Below, piece after piece: positions 22,801 through 33,079 of a stretch of 64,000 nucleotides of DNA. This stretch comes from Ricordea florida. Taxonomy: Eukaryota > Cnidaria > Anthozoa > Corallimorpharia > Ricordeidae. The translations under genes and the position numbers were made by a program. The DNA is taken from assembly GCA_949710005.1 (NCBI GenBank), contig OX453279.1, positions 14,717,756-14,781,755 of the forward strand, written 5' to 3'. Every line of letters starts with the position of its first letter. Position 1 is the stretch's first letter. The notes under the pieces were generated by a model, which did no database searches, was not told the DNA's origin, and saw only the letters and a list, made by a program, of their open reading frames with translations.

Positions 22801-25800
22801 GTGGATACAATGCCCAGTAAGGGACAAAACATGCTCAAGGTGTGGTATATACGACCACTTCGCCAATCTGTGCAACGGCCAGCCACTGCAACGACGGGGA
22901 GGTTCAAACCATCTTCCCACCCATCACAACCGGACCCCTGGCCTAACACCCAGTAACAGGGGAAGCGGACGTCGACGGGAAGATGTGCATCACCAGCAAA
23001 TCAGTGAAGACAAACCTACCGACCCCACAGTGTACACTGATTATTATCAGGAGCAATGTTACTCTCTAGAAACTCCACAAAAGAAGAGGAAATACTTTGT
23101 AAAACTACCCCTACCGGCTTACACTTCCATCCAATTACACTCCAGATTCACACCGCAGCTTCATGCAACACTCTCTCATAGTACCCTCACCTCTCTGGAC
23201 GGAGACATCCAAATGTCCAAATCACCTTATCTCTTACACCCATGTGGGAACACTCGCCCATTGAGACCTTTGTGCCAGGTTGAGCTTTTGTGCCATTGGA
23301 ACAACCACTATGACACCCTCACTTTCCAAATCCTACCAGACGAGATCATGGCCAACAAGCCTGCCCTCTCATCAGGGCGTGACAGTTAAAGATTGGGACT
23401 TATCAGAATAGAATGTGAGACTGTCTTCTCTCTATCCCCACAAGTAACAATCGCCAACTGCAACACTGCACAGGACACCATTAGCATGCCATTGTCCATT
23501 AAACTCATTAAACTGAATGAAAACGAATTAATAAAACTGATTGAAATATAAAGGAAAAATATCCACAACAGCCTGGACCTCTGCCTAGGTGCCTTTTTTG
23601 GACCCAAATGAACGTGGGGATTTGAACTGTTCTGGCTGTTTGGTCGTTTCAATGTAGTGGTCTGTTTGTTTAAGCTTGTTGTCTACTGTGCTCTAATTTT
23701 GGGTTGGAGGTACTGATGTATTGGTGGAAGTGCTCTGTGTAATGTATCGCATCGACAAAACTGAATCGGAAGAGTCAATGTGGCCATCCTCATATTAGCC
23801 TCTTATAAGCAAGCATTCCCCTGGGACCGGTTGTTCGAAGGCCGATTAGCGCTAACCCAGGGTTAAACTTTAACCCGGGTTTCTTTTCCTCTTGTTTAAA
23901 GTTTCTTCTCCTATAACTTTCTCTATTTTATTTAGAGCATACAATCATCAAATTGTATTCGGAAAGAATTATACTGAATGTGCCTTTTGAGCTCTCAAAT
24001 CAGCAATTAAATTTCGCACTAACCCTGGGTTACCTTAACCCTGCTTCGAACAACCCGGCCCTGGGGTAAATGTATGACGAAAATCCAGGGGAAATCGATT
24101 CTGGTTCGCAGTGCCGAGAGTTCTAGTTATCGGAAGTCAACTGTACTTGTATGAGCAATGGGCTATTTGCAAGTTGCTGTTTGTCTCGTTGTCGAAGTGA
24201 GTCTTGGTGCTCAAACTTCTGAAAGGCAAATGAGTTGATTTGCATAGGAATACGCAACTAATTTTCATTTGAATGGTTGTGCACCAGGACTCGCTTTGAA
24301 ACTGAGGTATGCAGCAACTCGGAAATGGGCTATTTGTTATATGGTCGCAATTTAAAAATAGCAAAAGCAAAAAGCCATGAAAATCCCCGTGATATAGGCA
24401 CCTAACGCCATCCATAAAGTATGGTTAAAAAATCACAGTAAGAGTTTATTTGGTTAATGTTGAAGACATCGTGTAGAAGTTTCATCAGGGTTTAAACCAG
24501 ATTTCAAGACACTTGATATATACTGTAACTTAAACCTGTAAATTATATTTTTTCCTGAGAATCTTAGTTAACAGTTTATACATACATGTCCATCATATCT
24601 GTATAATTAGAGTCTTGATTATCATGCATTCTGAGGAATTATTATTTGTTTGTTTGAAGCTCCTCTCCGTCCTCCTGTGGAAGAGTGGGAAAAAGTAATG
24701 ACACAAACTATAACTCAGGTTGGAAAGATTGAGGACTATTTCACTGCCACTTGCCAGAGTAAGAAGGTTTGTGTTCACCCGTCTTACTTGTTTTGAGTAT
24801 TTTGGATGAAAAATTACAACACAACAAAGAACACTCATGGGGCCTAGACAATTTGTGTTTTCCCTGTGGCCTCCAGTTCAATGATTTGTATGGGAATATG
24901 CCCCAGTTCGTGTGTTGGGAGAAATGTTCATAAATAGCCCTAGTGAACTAACCAAAATCATAGTATTTTGCTGTCCATCCATCTGTAAATTTGCGACCGT
25001 CGCTCTTCTTTAATGTGTAACTCTAATTTTAATGTGTTAAAGACTTTCTTATGGCTCGCCTTCCCAGTCAATATTCAAAGAGCTTTACTATGTAATGCAT
25101 CTATTCCATTTGTGCCGTAGTTTTTATTTCCTCTCTTTATGTGCGGAAATTATTTCCCGGCGCTGGTTCACAATCAAGTGAGGACTGTATCTTTCTCAGT
25201 TTGATCCGTTTATTACTCCGTGTTCACTCTGATACAATCTGCTCTGTCTACTCCGTTCGTACGTTCATTCAATCTAACTAATCTCTTACAACAATGTGTA
25301 ATATACTCTTCGGAAATACAGTAATTTTGAGGTTAGCTACACAGGCTCTATTGTTAATAACTGGTTACAATATATCGTTTGTTCCCTAAATTCCAAGCAC
25401 GTAATGGCTATGTTTGAAGCTTACACGCACTCTAAACTAGGAATGTCACGGGTACAATGTGACATGACGGTAACGAACGAAAAATGAAATAAGAAAAATA
25501 TGAAATACGAAAATTAGCTGGGATAATTAGCAATTAATGAATGAGACTGAGTAGGATATGAAGAATTAAGCGGATCGAGGAAGGTGTTATCAACCGAGGC
25601 CGTAGGCCTCGGTGGATAACACCCTTCCGAGATCCGCTTAATTCTTTATATCCTACGAAAGCCGAATTCATTAATTGCTTTATTATTTATCAAAATATTT
25701 TTAAACACTTAAAGGAGAAAATGAGCTTTATTTGCACAAATTTCACACCCACCAGCAATATAACAAAACAACAAAATAACACAAGCTCGTCCCCAGATCT

Positions 25801-28134
25801 TCTCGGTTAACGGTGCATTAACCTGCGAAAACGCTGCATTTTTGACGTCATTTCCTCGTTTAAGTCAAAATTCTTCCAAATTTGGTCATCAGTAACTGGT
25901 TATGGTGAATTAAACGTGTGCCTTTAGCCAATCAGAATCGGGGAAATATTTTGAATGAATAATGATAGATATTAATATGGGACACTTGATTTTTTTTATT
26001 TTATTTTACTTTATATATTTTAAGTCTCTTCCCATTAATTGTTCTCCTTATTTTATGTGCGTTCTATATGTAAGTTTTTTTTATATTTGTTTCGTACTTT
26101 TTTTCCTTCGCAGCACAATTTTTTATTTCCATTCTAATTAAATTTCATTGGGAAGGCGCGCCATGCTTTCCTTCAACTATTACATTGAGTACCTTAACAT
26201 ACCTGGACCGACTGAATCCCTATCTCATCGCTCTTGTCTTTTCAATTCAGTTTATTTTCTTTGGCTGAAAAAAAATGATGCAATTTAGAGCCTAGGATGG
26301 TGTGATTGGTGAATAAATCACACTGCTATGGGCCAATCAAATTGCGGAGATCACCTGTAATTTCAAAATGGATGTGATAAATGTAATAAATGCATGGCAG
26401 TTTAGATGGAATCAAAGAAGACGCAAACCCAACTTAGCGAAAACCATTTACCTTGGTCGGGAAATGGTTAGAAAATAAAAGACTAAATTAAGGTCTTTCA
26501 TCACAACTGATGGTAAAACTGACACCAAACACTAGAATTAAAGAAAAATGCTTCAGGTCAGAGTGATATGAGGAATTCTTATAAAAACAGCACCAGAAGG
26601 TAGTCATTTGTCCTTATCAGGAGAACCTGGAGTTACTCTTTTAATCATAAAAATTACAATTTCCTCGATTGTGATTGGATTAAAGAGCTTTGGTATAGGA
26701 CAGTTCACATTCAGAGTTTTAGTTTAAGTCAACCAATCACACAACCTTAGTTTCAATCACCATAGAAACAGTGTAAAGACTCCTAAATTGGGGCTTTCTT
26801 CAAATAGAGAAGTTTTTTTCCTTGCAATTACAAAATTTTGTTTCATAACTTGCATTTGGCTCATTTCTTTTCTCGTTATGATTAATTGGTAATAAGTACT
26901 TCTTGTCGTCCAATTCGTTCTGTAATCTTACTCGTGATAAACAAACAAATCGAACTCTGGTTGCGCAGTCGTCCGTGTTTGTGATCACTCGTATAATTAG
27001 TAATGGACTGAGTGGAGTACAATTGAGGGAGTAATCGGGCGAGGGACATGGAATTACGAGCACGATTATTCCTGAATTGTACGACACGAGGTCCGATAAC
27101 CAATTAACTGTGTCAAAATTCGAGAAACTCGGGAATTAGTAATGGTTAAATATAAGAGCACATACGCGTCTTATCAATATATAATCAGCTAAATGTCAAG
27201 TTTGTTAAGTGTGAAAATATTGTACAAAAAGTCCAACGAGTCGAACGGGGAGTTACTTTCGTTCATGTTTGTTTTCAACCTGCACCTGTCATCCCTCTCA
27301 CTTAAGAAATTTTCCTTGATTTTGATTGGCTAGGATGGGCTAGGCAGTTAAAGTTTATTGGCTAATGGCGTTTAGTGCTTAATTTTTATCGGCTGCTTAA
27401 CTGTCCGATTTTGCCTGTCCGACGGATAACAGACCGAATTGGACTTCACTCAGTCCTATTACCATGGGTTGTTGATCTTTTGATGGTTGGTATACAAACT
27501 ATAGCTTCTGTTTCCGTCAGCTTCACAAATTGATTCCAATCGTTTAGTTGTAGGATGCTCAGGACAGTTGATAAATAAATTGTAAATGAGTTGTAAATAA
27601 ATTGTTGTTGTTGTTGTTGGTTGATTTGCTTTGTAAGACTTAACTAATCACGAACGGCAAGAGTTGATTAATTTACTTGCAACATGCGGTTACCGATTCA
27701 CTGTTAAGGTAATGTGACCTGTCATTTCTTGAAACCATAGTTAAACGCGTCGTTAAACATTGATTTTTCAATAAGCCGCTAAATTCGTGAGTCTCGCACT
27801 AGTCATTTTGGATACTGCGAGACATCGGTAAAGTGAAATTTCTAAGAGGATTTATTTAGTTATCTGGATAAGAGATTTGTTTCTAGCTGATAACTTTAAG
27901 GTCTAACTAAAATTCTCTTTTTTGATGCAGATGAATTACAAGTTTTTTGAAAAGAATGAAAGCAATCCTGGTGAAGGGATTATCGACGCTGCTAAACACC
28001 ACAAGGCTGATTTGATAGTGATGGGTACTCGTGGGTTGAGCACTCTACGTCGTACAGTGTTGGGAAGTGTTAGTGACTACGTCTTGCATCATAGTCATAT
28101 TCCAGTAGCTGTGGTACCATCTCCAGATGAATGA
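10852..28134 (+). CDS. Universal stress protein (USP/UspA family), 4 exons
   Basis: Coding exons: 10852-10918, 17443-17532, 24660-24766, 27931-28134. Phases agree at every GT-AG junction and give 155 aa, the normal size of a one-domain USP. It opens with MASKRVVLLALDGSEPCERAF (beta-1 and first helix, Asp12 at the nucleotide site). It ends with DLIVMGTRGLSTLRR and TVLGSVSDYVLHHS, which matches the ATP-binding consensus G-x2-G-x9-G-[ST] exactly, followed by IPVAVVPSPDE (beta-5 dimer strand). It is therefore predicted to be an ATP-binding, dimeric, soluble protein. USPs occur in bacteria, plants and several invertebrates including cnidarians and are lost in vertebrates; their animal role in stress is poorly defined. 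The upstream frame is open but lacks an ATG, supporting this start. A poly(A) signal AATAAA lies at 28409-28414. The introns (3.2 to 7.1 kb) are full of transposon remnants. Confidence 0.93.
11475..11545 (+). repeat. Degenerate tRNA-derived SINE head
   Basis: TAGTGGTTATAGCA resembles an A box and AGTTTGAACCC a B box, at tRNA-like spacing. It does not fold well enough to be called a tRNA gene. Confidence 0.35.
11626..11874 (-). pseudogene. LINE reverse transcriptase fragment (minus strand)
   Basis: The minus frame contains YRSISLLPIMSKVCNTIITL, then LSNERLSATQSGNKKFHLTE and TSLIHTTDAILA. These correspond to the early fingers region of non-LTR reverse transcriptases (NYRPISLLP..SK). Start and end are cut and no palm motifs follow, so it is a short remnant. 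It lies in USP intron 1 in the opposite direction to the longer LINE remnant that follows. Confidence 0.6.
12044..13900 (+). pseudogene. Non-LTR retrotransposon (CR1/L2-type) reverse transcriptase, decayed
   Basis: Plus-strand pieces in several frames line up with one non-LTR pol. A Lys/Arg-rich linker lies at 12044-12240. ELKPSKAADLDKIRDCLLKG and FNLSIESGRFPSTWK occur at about 12460-12600, FIELTKAFDTVNHSMLLSEL (first catalytic Asp block) near 12870-12930, and GVPQGSILGPLLF near 13275-13315. The catalytic YADD box reads YAVD at about 13367, so the second Asp is lost, followed by WLISNQLTLSINKAKF. A stretch of unrelated sequence (about 12985-13190) interrupts the palm region. Further scraps such as INKHLSWQDHLS continue to about 13.9 kb. 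Many stops and frameshifts make it dead. It sits in USP intron 1. Confidence 0.75.
13960..15590. other. USP intron 1, middle: nothing recognised
   Basis: AT-rich. The ORF at 14741-14935 is a hydrophobic low-complexity reading of a region rich in CAATTG repeats and is not considered a gene. Confidence 0.35.
15600..16277 (-). pseudogene. Penelope-like element, GIY-YIG endonuclease fragment
   Basis: The minus frame from 16277 has a Cys-rich linker (CTRKRCKTCPFVHN), GPKRSFKITDCFTC and then the GIY-YIG nuclease core NVIYCITCTLCKKIYIGETR with RRRLGDRFREHL. A stop follows near 15963. The conserved continuation (KPVARHFNLPNHS, SVHQGNTEGRKNLEQKFI, then a region starting NPHGI) reads on in the same strand through about 15770. 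Near 15620-15650 the minus strand reads GPTLETSAPP, seen at the ends of Poseidon/Penelope copies. This architecture, nuclease C-terminal to a missing reverse transcriptase, is that of Penelope-like retroelements. The 5' part is absent, as usual for truncated copies. Confidence 0.7.
16812..16940 (-). repeat. LINE 3'-tail-like dispersed repeat, second copy
   Basis: AATAATAAGGAACTTTATTT onward matches the repeat at 3035-3145, including the terminal AAATC units. Confidence 0.45.
16946..17177. repeat. 232-bp palindromic MITE
   Basis: The arms start AATAGACC and end GGTCTATT. Long inverted stretches such as GATGATACTCAGG / CCTGAGTATCATC and ACAATACAGATTATG-like / TGATCTGTATTG-like pair over about 100 bp each side of a short centre near 17055-17080. 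This is a foldback-type MITE in USP intron 1. Confidence 0.75.
18250..18315. repeat. Three tandem copies of a 24-bp unit
   Basis: ATGCATAACAAAGAATGCAT plus AAAG is repeated, the third copy partial. It creates the spurious repeat peptide MHNKECIK. Confidence 0.9.
18925..19018. repeat. Short imperfect inverted-repeat element
   Basis: GGGTCCTTCTCCAG at the left pairs with CTGGAGAAGGAACCC at the right, and CACAGATGACGT with a TCATCATCTGTG stretch. A roughly 94-bp MITE-like hairpin. Confidence 0.6.
19135..19510. repeat. Diverged tandem repeat with ACATATATGTCAAAC core
   Basis: Units containing an ACATATATGTCA palindrome, CAAACAGTACTGCTATTC and GGAAGAGTTACATGTAT recur at irregular 40-90 bp spacing about six times. 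Confidence 0.6.
19731..19872. repeat. Palindromes and 35-bp tandem repeat before hAT-like ORF
   Basis: 19731-19769 is a perfect palindrome (arms GAGAGTGCATTACGCTCAC around one C). A unit containing GCACGTAATGCACTCTC then GCTGTTTGCTTAAT repeats two to three times. 19835-19872 is another hairpin: GTTTGC, one base, TCCCGCCTTGTG, G, then the complements. They lie just upstream of the pseudogene at 19961. Confidence 0.75.
20455..21867. mobile_element. Foldback element with ~290/306-bp inverted repeats
   Basis: The left arm 20461-20750 and right arm 21548-21853 are reverse complements with, by eye, one mismatch and one extra repeat unit in the right arm. The outer part of each arm is made of CGTTTCGCCTACA or CGATTCGCCTACA units alternating with AGT and TGAGT spacers. 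An identical 77-codon ORF (MYRVVFRNWAQVGSLDN...) appears in both arms only because they are copies. The element splits a transposase-like ORF, and the 8 bp at the breaks, TTTCTGGG (20447-20454) and TTTTTGGG (21868-21875), look like a target duplication with one change. The centre holds an older pogo-like MITE. No transposase, so non-autonomous. Confidence 0.78.
20753..21157. mobile_element. pogo/Tigger-like MITE remnant
   Basis: Starts after TA with CAGTGGAAGCTCGATTTAAT and has several ATATCGAGG/CGATATAACG stretches. It ends with the imperfect complement CTTCGTTAAATAGAGCT. The CAGTGGA end, TA target and CGATATAACGAA motif are typical of pogo-type elements. The outer right end is eroded. Confidence 0.45.
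22225..23560 (+). pseudogene. LTR retrotransposon gag-protease remnant
   Basis: Gag-like frame: KKFKVRFNDYCVQASYCNLD, then DYYKKPQLEITAIRSAMPDE. After an apparent internal deletion near 22460-22480 it resumes with DKFISGLNSDAVRVELLKTH and ends in a TGA near 22704. A shifted frame carries paired zinc knuckles, CPWCGDKRGP then CPVRDKTCSRCGIYDHFANL, at about 22770-22875. A further part at 23090-23390 resembles the protease region (PLPAYTSIQLHSRF, STLTSLDGDIQMSKSPYLL, PLCQVELL, QILPDEIM), but no catalytic DTGA-type motif is recognisable. No reverse transcriptase follows. It is immediately downstream of the broken hAT-like ORF in USP intron 2. Confidence 0.65.
23827..24058. mobile_element. MITE with GGTTGTTCGAAG ends (~232 bp)
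   Basis: Left end CCGGTTGTTCGAAGGCC, right end CTTCGAACAACCCGG. Nested inner repeats ACCCAGGGTTAAA and AACCCTGGGTTA. CCTGGG occurs on both flanks and may be the target duplication. Confidence 0.75.
25529..25679. repeat. Palindromic MITE centred on a GAGGCCGTAGGCCTC hairpin
   Basis: AGCAATTAATGAAT at the left pairs with ATTCATTAATTGCT at the right. GAATTAAGCGGATC pairs with GATCCGCTTAATTC, and GGTGTTATC with GATAACACC. The centre CCGAGGCCGTAGGCCTCGG is an almost perfect hairpin. Lies in USP intron 3. Confidence 0.8.
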
Positions 28135-28414
28135 TGCGGTACAAATTTAAAGGCCAGTTGCCAGGGTTGTGCTGTTTACTACAATATATGTAGTACGGGT
28201 TCTTTATGTTATAGAGACGGATCGTCTTGAGTATTCTATTGATTAGTTATTCTGAATACAGTTCTTATTAATGAATGCACCCACTGTCAATCTTGTAGAT
28301 TTCCTTGTACTGTAAATTGGCCTTTGAGGATGTGTCAAACACGTAACACTGCCTTTTTTTAACTTCCACAGAACATTATCTCTTTAGTTAGCTAGTACCT
28401 GTCTTGTGAAATAA

Positions 28415-31400
28415 ACATGTTTTTAGGAGCTTGTTGTTGTAACAGTCGTAGGAGTTTGTACAGTGAAACTCAAAGTAATTGGCCTCCTTCTCCGAAACGG
28501 TAAATAACCGCTGACTGATTAGGGGCTCTCCGACTGCTCAGTTTAAGGCTTAAAAAACCTGAAAGTGCAAACACAAAATGAAACTTTGGGTTCCATCTTC
28601 TGAGATTGAACAAAACATTATATGTGAAACGGAGTTGGAAACACGGATTAAGGGGCTGTGTTTCAAAACGCTGGCTGCTTGATGTGGATGATAGCAATAA
28701 CAAAATTATCCTTGGAACGACCCATACGTGGCTGCCTGTTAAAGATGGACTCGTTATTGGGGTTCTATGCTTTATATATATAATGACGCTGTTGTATAGG
28801 GACAGTGATAACTAGTCTCTTTAACTTAAGCTCTCCACCTAAGAGATGTTCAACTGCAATCCACGCAAAGAAACACCTGGGGTCTTTTTACAGCATCGCT
28901 TTGTGGACCCGGTGTGGAGCTGCCTAAAAAACTGTATAAATTCTAGTGGTTTTCAACATGAATTAATCGTGAATAATAAGAAAAACGCAGCAAAAAAGAA
29001 AGGTTAAGTCTCTTACACTTTCACTGCACCACGCTAACGTACTCTAGAGAGCTTTACAGAATAAATTGCTACAGTTATATATACTCTCTAATTGCATGGC
29101 ATAAACTGGTTGGTAATTTTGGATACACGCACTTTCTGGGAGGGGTCCCCCCAAGCCATGAATAATGAACAGTCCCTTAGGAAGAAAAATTACGAAACCC
29201 GGTAGGTTTTTCCCGTCCCGGTACGCCCCATAAATAATGAACGGTACCTTTCAGAACTATAAGTGATGCGGTGGAAGTGACTATACTGAAACGTTGCGGT
29301 CGAAGAGCTACCTTGAGTCGATATTGGGTCTATATCTTAAGAAAGATTTTTTGTTCGAAAAACCTTGGTGTTGTGACATTGAGAAATATGCCGCATTCGA
29401 GCTCGATCGCCTGCCTCTCATCTTCCATTGTGGGGAGTTATCATGAGTACCCATTGCATTCATAAGCTGTTTTTCTTTTTTACTTCACTCGACATTACTC
29501 CGGGGAAAAAACAATTTCAGCGCCTTCAATACCGCCCAACCTAGCGTACCTCTTCGTGTGTAACACTGTTGTCAACAGTTACACCACAAAACACTGAGGC
29601 CAATAAGCTACTTTACCGTCTCGATCGGTTGTTGACTGGAAATAAACGGTGATTCTGGAAGTTTGCAAGGGGTTTCGGTGAGCCTCACTGTGTAAAGTTT
29701 GTCGGGGATTTGTATTACGTAACGATTTCCGGAAAGAGACTTGACATTACTGTCAGTCATTTGATATGTTCCACTTCCCAATCGAATTTTTGTAATAAGA
29801 ACGGACATAAAATATATATATATAGCTCGGAGAGATTAAGAGAGTGAGTAGTCGACACGTGTACTTGATTTCAACATAAACATTAAAGTCATCAAAAAGC
29901 CTTAACAGTTGTGACTAAGTTGGAGAATACCGTTCTGGAAGGCGAACATTCTCCAAAGGTTTTTTCTTTCCTGAAATTTGGGAAACACTTTACAGTCCTA
30001 GAATGAGAATTCTGTGGCTCTCACCTAAATTAAAACAATAAATACAATACCGTAAGTGCATTACACTAATAACTACAGTCAGAGTGCCTTACAGCTGTTA
30101 GATTCTTGACTCGCCTGACAGGTTTTTCATTTAGCTGACACCATATAGTGAAGTACGAATCATCTGAATTACTAAGAGAAGTTGACAGCAGAGTTTTTTC
30201 CAGGAATTGAAAAAAAAAAATCACTGACTTGACTTTGAAGCGACTTCCATTTCCCATATTTCTCCAGTTCTTAATCTTTGATGGCCAGGCGTCGAAATGT
30301 GGTGGAAGTTCTTTGCTTTTCATGCCGTATGTGACCCCTGTCCCTGGTCAAGATTCGGAATCAAGATTTATCATGCACTATTTCAGAAAGAAGCAATTAA
30401 AAGAACGAAGGAAATAGACTAATTATACATGAGTGAGGGAAAAAAAAGGAAGAATGCGTAGTGTGACCAAATGCTTTCGAGATGTCCACTACCATAAAAA
30501 TAGGCACCCATAGGGTACATGTGTGGGCTACAGATGTGGAAGACAAATGTACATGTCGGAACAAGACAGGTTATCAATTTGCACTTGAACTTAGCTAACA
30601 ACTTTTACACTGCAGTGAAGTAAGTAAACTTTGTGATTGCCACTTCTCTCTGTTTTGCATTTTATTGAAAAAGTTTCTCGTTAGGTTAACAGTGTTGCAG
30701 GGCAGTAAGGTTGCATCAAGTCAGCATAACATTGTGTCCTGCTTAAACGTTGCAGTATAAGTAATTATATTTCTCTGCATTGGACACCTAGTGACAGCTT
30801 ATTTGAGGCTGGTTAGACTATGCTTGCCTACTGCTTAGGGCCATTTTCACTTGAGTGTCGAGAGTAATTTGCGTTGACTTTGGTTTTGCATTGCCATGCT
30901 GAGCGTTTGCCTTAAAAACTTTGCGCCACTTTCTCAACCAATCAGAAGAAAAACCAAAACCAATCGTGACTTGCTTGCGCAAGTTTTCCTGTGTTTCGTG
31001 TTATTGTTTTGAATTTTGATTGGACAATGGATTGCTTTGCGACCTATGTGATTGGCCAGAGTAAGTACTGGTCTATTAGGGTAAAGTGAGACAACAGTCC
31101 CATTAGATAGCAATGAGGTTATGGAGAGTCACAATATTAAACTGGTTAAAGGCATAAAACTTGCAAGAGTGACAACAAGAAAGATAATGACTTTGCACTA
31201 TGCGTTCAGTACAGCGCATTGTTTAGCGTTGTTAAGAAACCTCCTTGATATTTTATCCTTGTTTAAAATACAATACAAAAATAATGAGTAAATTATTTTG
31301 TTTAACTCAACCTTTAATAAGAAATGACTTGAGACTCAAACGACACTTGTACAACAAAACATGCTGTCTGAAACAGTTCATGGATAAACAGGAACGTGTC

Positions 31401-31734
31401 TGTAACCGATTTTCAACTCGAACTTAAGATTTTAATAGAACAATTGCTCAATATGAAAAACGTATTGACACTGTAAAACAACAATTTCAAGTTGATATTG
31501 AGCACTTCATTAGTAAACATATTTTTGTCAACATCTGGCAGGTTCTCATAAAATACTAGTCACAAAACTTAATAATTAATATCAACAGTAATTTATAACA
31601 AAACAGTCCATGTAGTTGCCTTTACGGCAATATGTTCATAGCTTTTATGGTCTTGTGCATTTGGCAACAATGACCTATGGCAATATTATATCTGTTATAA
31701 CTCTTGATTTCTTATGACAGGTCACCTTTAGTTG
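28415..31734. other. USP to PPCS intergenic DNA: no secure gene
   Basis: Two short minus ORFs have protein-like composition but no family match: 29608-29808 (66 aa, preceded on its strand by a TATATATATA run right at the ATG) and 30066-30323 (85 aa). A (TTG)n run lies just outside at about 27600. Nothing else is recognised. Confidence 0.3.
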
Positions 31735-32212
31735 TTACGGAAGGTACAAAAGCAAAGCATGGATTGATGCTTTATCCATTGTTGATTCATTTCTAGTTTT
31801 TTCCTTGATGATGTCAATCATTTCTTGGAAGAGTGTTAACTTCTTTCTTTCACTGCTGCAGGTTTGAAATAGAACTTGTGCAAACCAATTTTGTTTGCAT
31901 GCAGATGCCTTTGGGACTATGTGACAATTTTTGCATTCTGCATTAAGGGTTCCTTGGCTAAGTTCAATCTTTTTTTGACATTTGCAGCAAGACAGATAGT
32001 GGTCAACACGTTCAATGGCTATTATTTCGCCCACTACAGTGGTGTTAATGTATTCATCTGGTATGAATTCATAAGATTAACGATAAAAACAACGGCAGAA
32101 TTGCTTTCTTTAGGAATTACCACAGTTTTTGGAGGTGCTTCGTGTGCGAGAGCACGTGGCATGACACGGTCCAAACTTGCTTCACGAACGAGTGCATTTA
32201 TCCCATCATACA

Positions 32213-32401
32213 CAGGGGTTTCAATAGAAGCCGGCAACCGGCGAATTTCGCCGCCTACTTCCCAAATCGTCGCCGCCTACTTTCTAACATTTAATTTCTT
32301 TTTGGTCCCTTGAGTTTCTTGAGTCACAGAATTTCTCACCTGTTACAGCCGCCTACTTTAATATGGTCAGCCGCCTACTTCAGAACTTACTGAAACCCCT
32401 G
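32213..32401. mobile_element. 189-bp MITE with CAGGGGTTTCA ends
   Basis: Begins CAGGGGTTTCA and ends TGAAACCCCTG, an 11-bp perfect inverted repeat, and is bounded by the 6-bp direct repeat CATACA (32207-32212 and 32402-32407). Inside, GCCGCCTACTT occurs four times. It interrupts the RPA-like reading frame. Confidence 0.82.
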
Positions 32402-32440
32402 CATACACATATGATATGAGCTCATTTATCCCGTAAACGG

Positions 32441-32545
32441 ACTCATTTATCCTCCGAAGAGGCTCAATCATCCTCCAAAGAGGCTCAATCATCCTCCAAA
32501 GAGGCTCAATCATCCTCCGCAGAGGCTCAATAATCCTCCGAAGAA
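32441..32545. repeat. Five tandem 21-bp units in the RPA-like ORF
   Basis: Unit GAGGCTCAATCATCCTCCAA plus A, varying slightly. On the minus strand it encodes a seven-residue repeat (RMIEPLW) that keeps the frame, so it was probably coding heptad repeat expansion. Confidence 0.8.
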
Positions 32546-32589
32546 GCTTGTTTTGTTCGTGACCTGACAATTAACCTGACAGCATCTGG

Positions 32590-32860
32590 TTCGCGATTTT
32601 AGCCCGTTTATGGCTCCCTCCACGTTGCATGAAACGACTTAAAGTTGCTGCAAAATAAACACCCCTTTCTTGTATTCGGGAAAGATTCATGCTCTGAATA
32701 CTGTAAGTCGAAATCACTGTGAAAACAGGAAATCTGTTCGCCATTTTCGGTCCACTTTGCAGAAAGCGACCAAAACCTGCTGCGAAATAAAAACTGCTTC
32801 CTTTTATCCGACCGACATTCACGCTCTGAACACTGTGATAAGTGGAGAAAGCAATTCTGC
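32590..32860. repeat. Two diverged ~125-bp direct repeats
   Basis: Two halves share (minus strand) CACAGTGATTTCGACTTA-like, TTCAGAGC(G/A)TGAAT and TATTT(C/T)GCAGCA segments in the same order, so a larger tandem duplication precedes the 21-bp repeat. Confidence 0.45.
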
Positions 32861-33079
32861 CCTAAATCATTGTGAAAAGCCGGCAAATCTTTCTCACCAA
32901 CTGTGAAGAAAAACGAAGAAAACGACCAGCCAAATCACGAAGAACACGAGCGAATCTAAAATCCACCAGCGAAAATGACGATGGTTGGGAGCACATGGAT
33001 CATCTCGATTCTTATTGGCCGAAGGGAGATCATGTGACGTTTACGGACGGACACACCATTTCGCTAGCATAAGTGTGGA

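Larger units (their letters stand above)
31735..32570 (-). pseudogene. RPA-like (OB-fold/zinc ribbon) protein gene, split by a MITE
   Basis: The minus frame ending at 31735 reads GEIIAIERVDHYLSCCKCQK and LNAECKNCHIVPKASACKQN then WFAQVLFQ. That is a C-x2-C-x13-C-x2-C zinc ribbon in an OB-fold context, as in the C-terminal DNA-binding domain of RPA70-like proteins (inferred, moderate). An upstream frame, 32237-32034, reads DGINALVREASLDRVMPRAL. It is separated from the part upstream (NESVYGINELISYVY, preceded by repeats of MIEPLWR) by a 189-bp MITE. Removing the MITE and one 6-bp duplicate joins the two frames exactly. A small frameshift lies near 32040-32080. Such proteins are often carried by mobile elements; the class is unknown. 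Confidence 0.5.
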
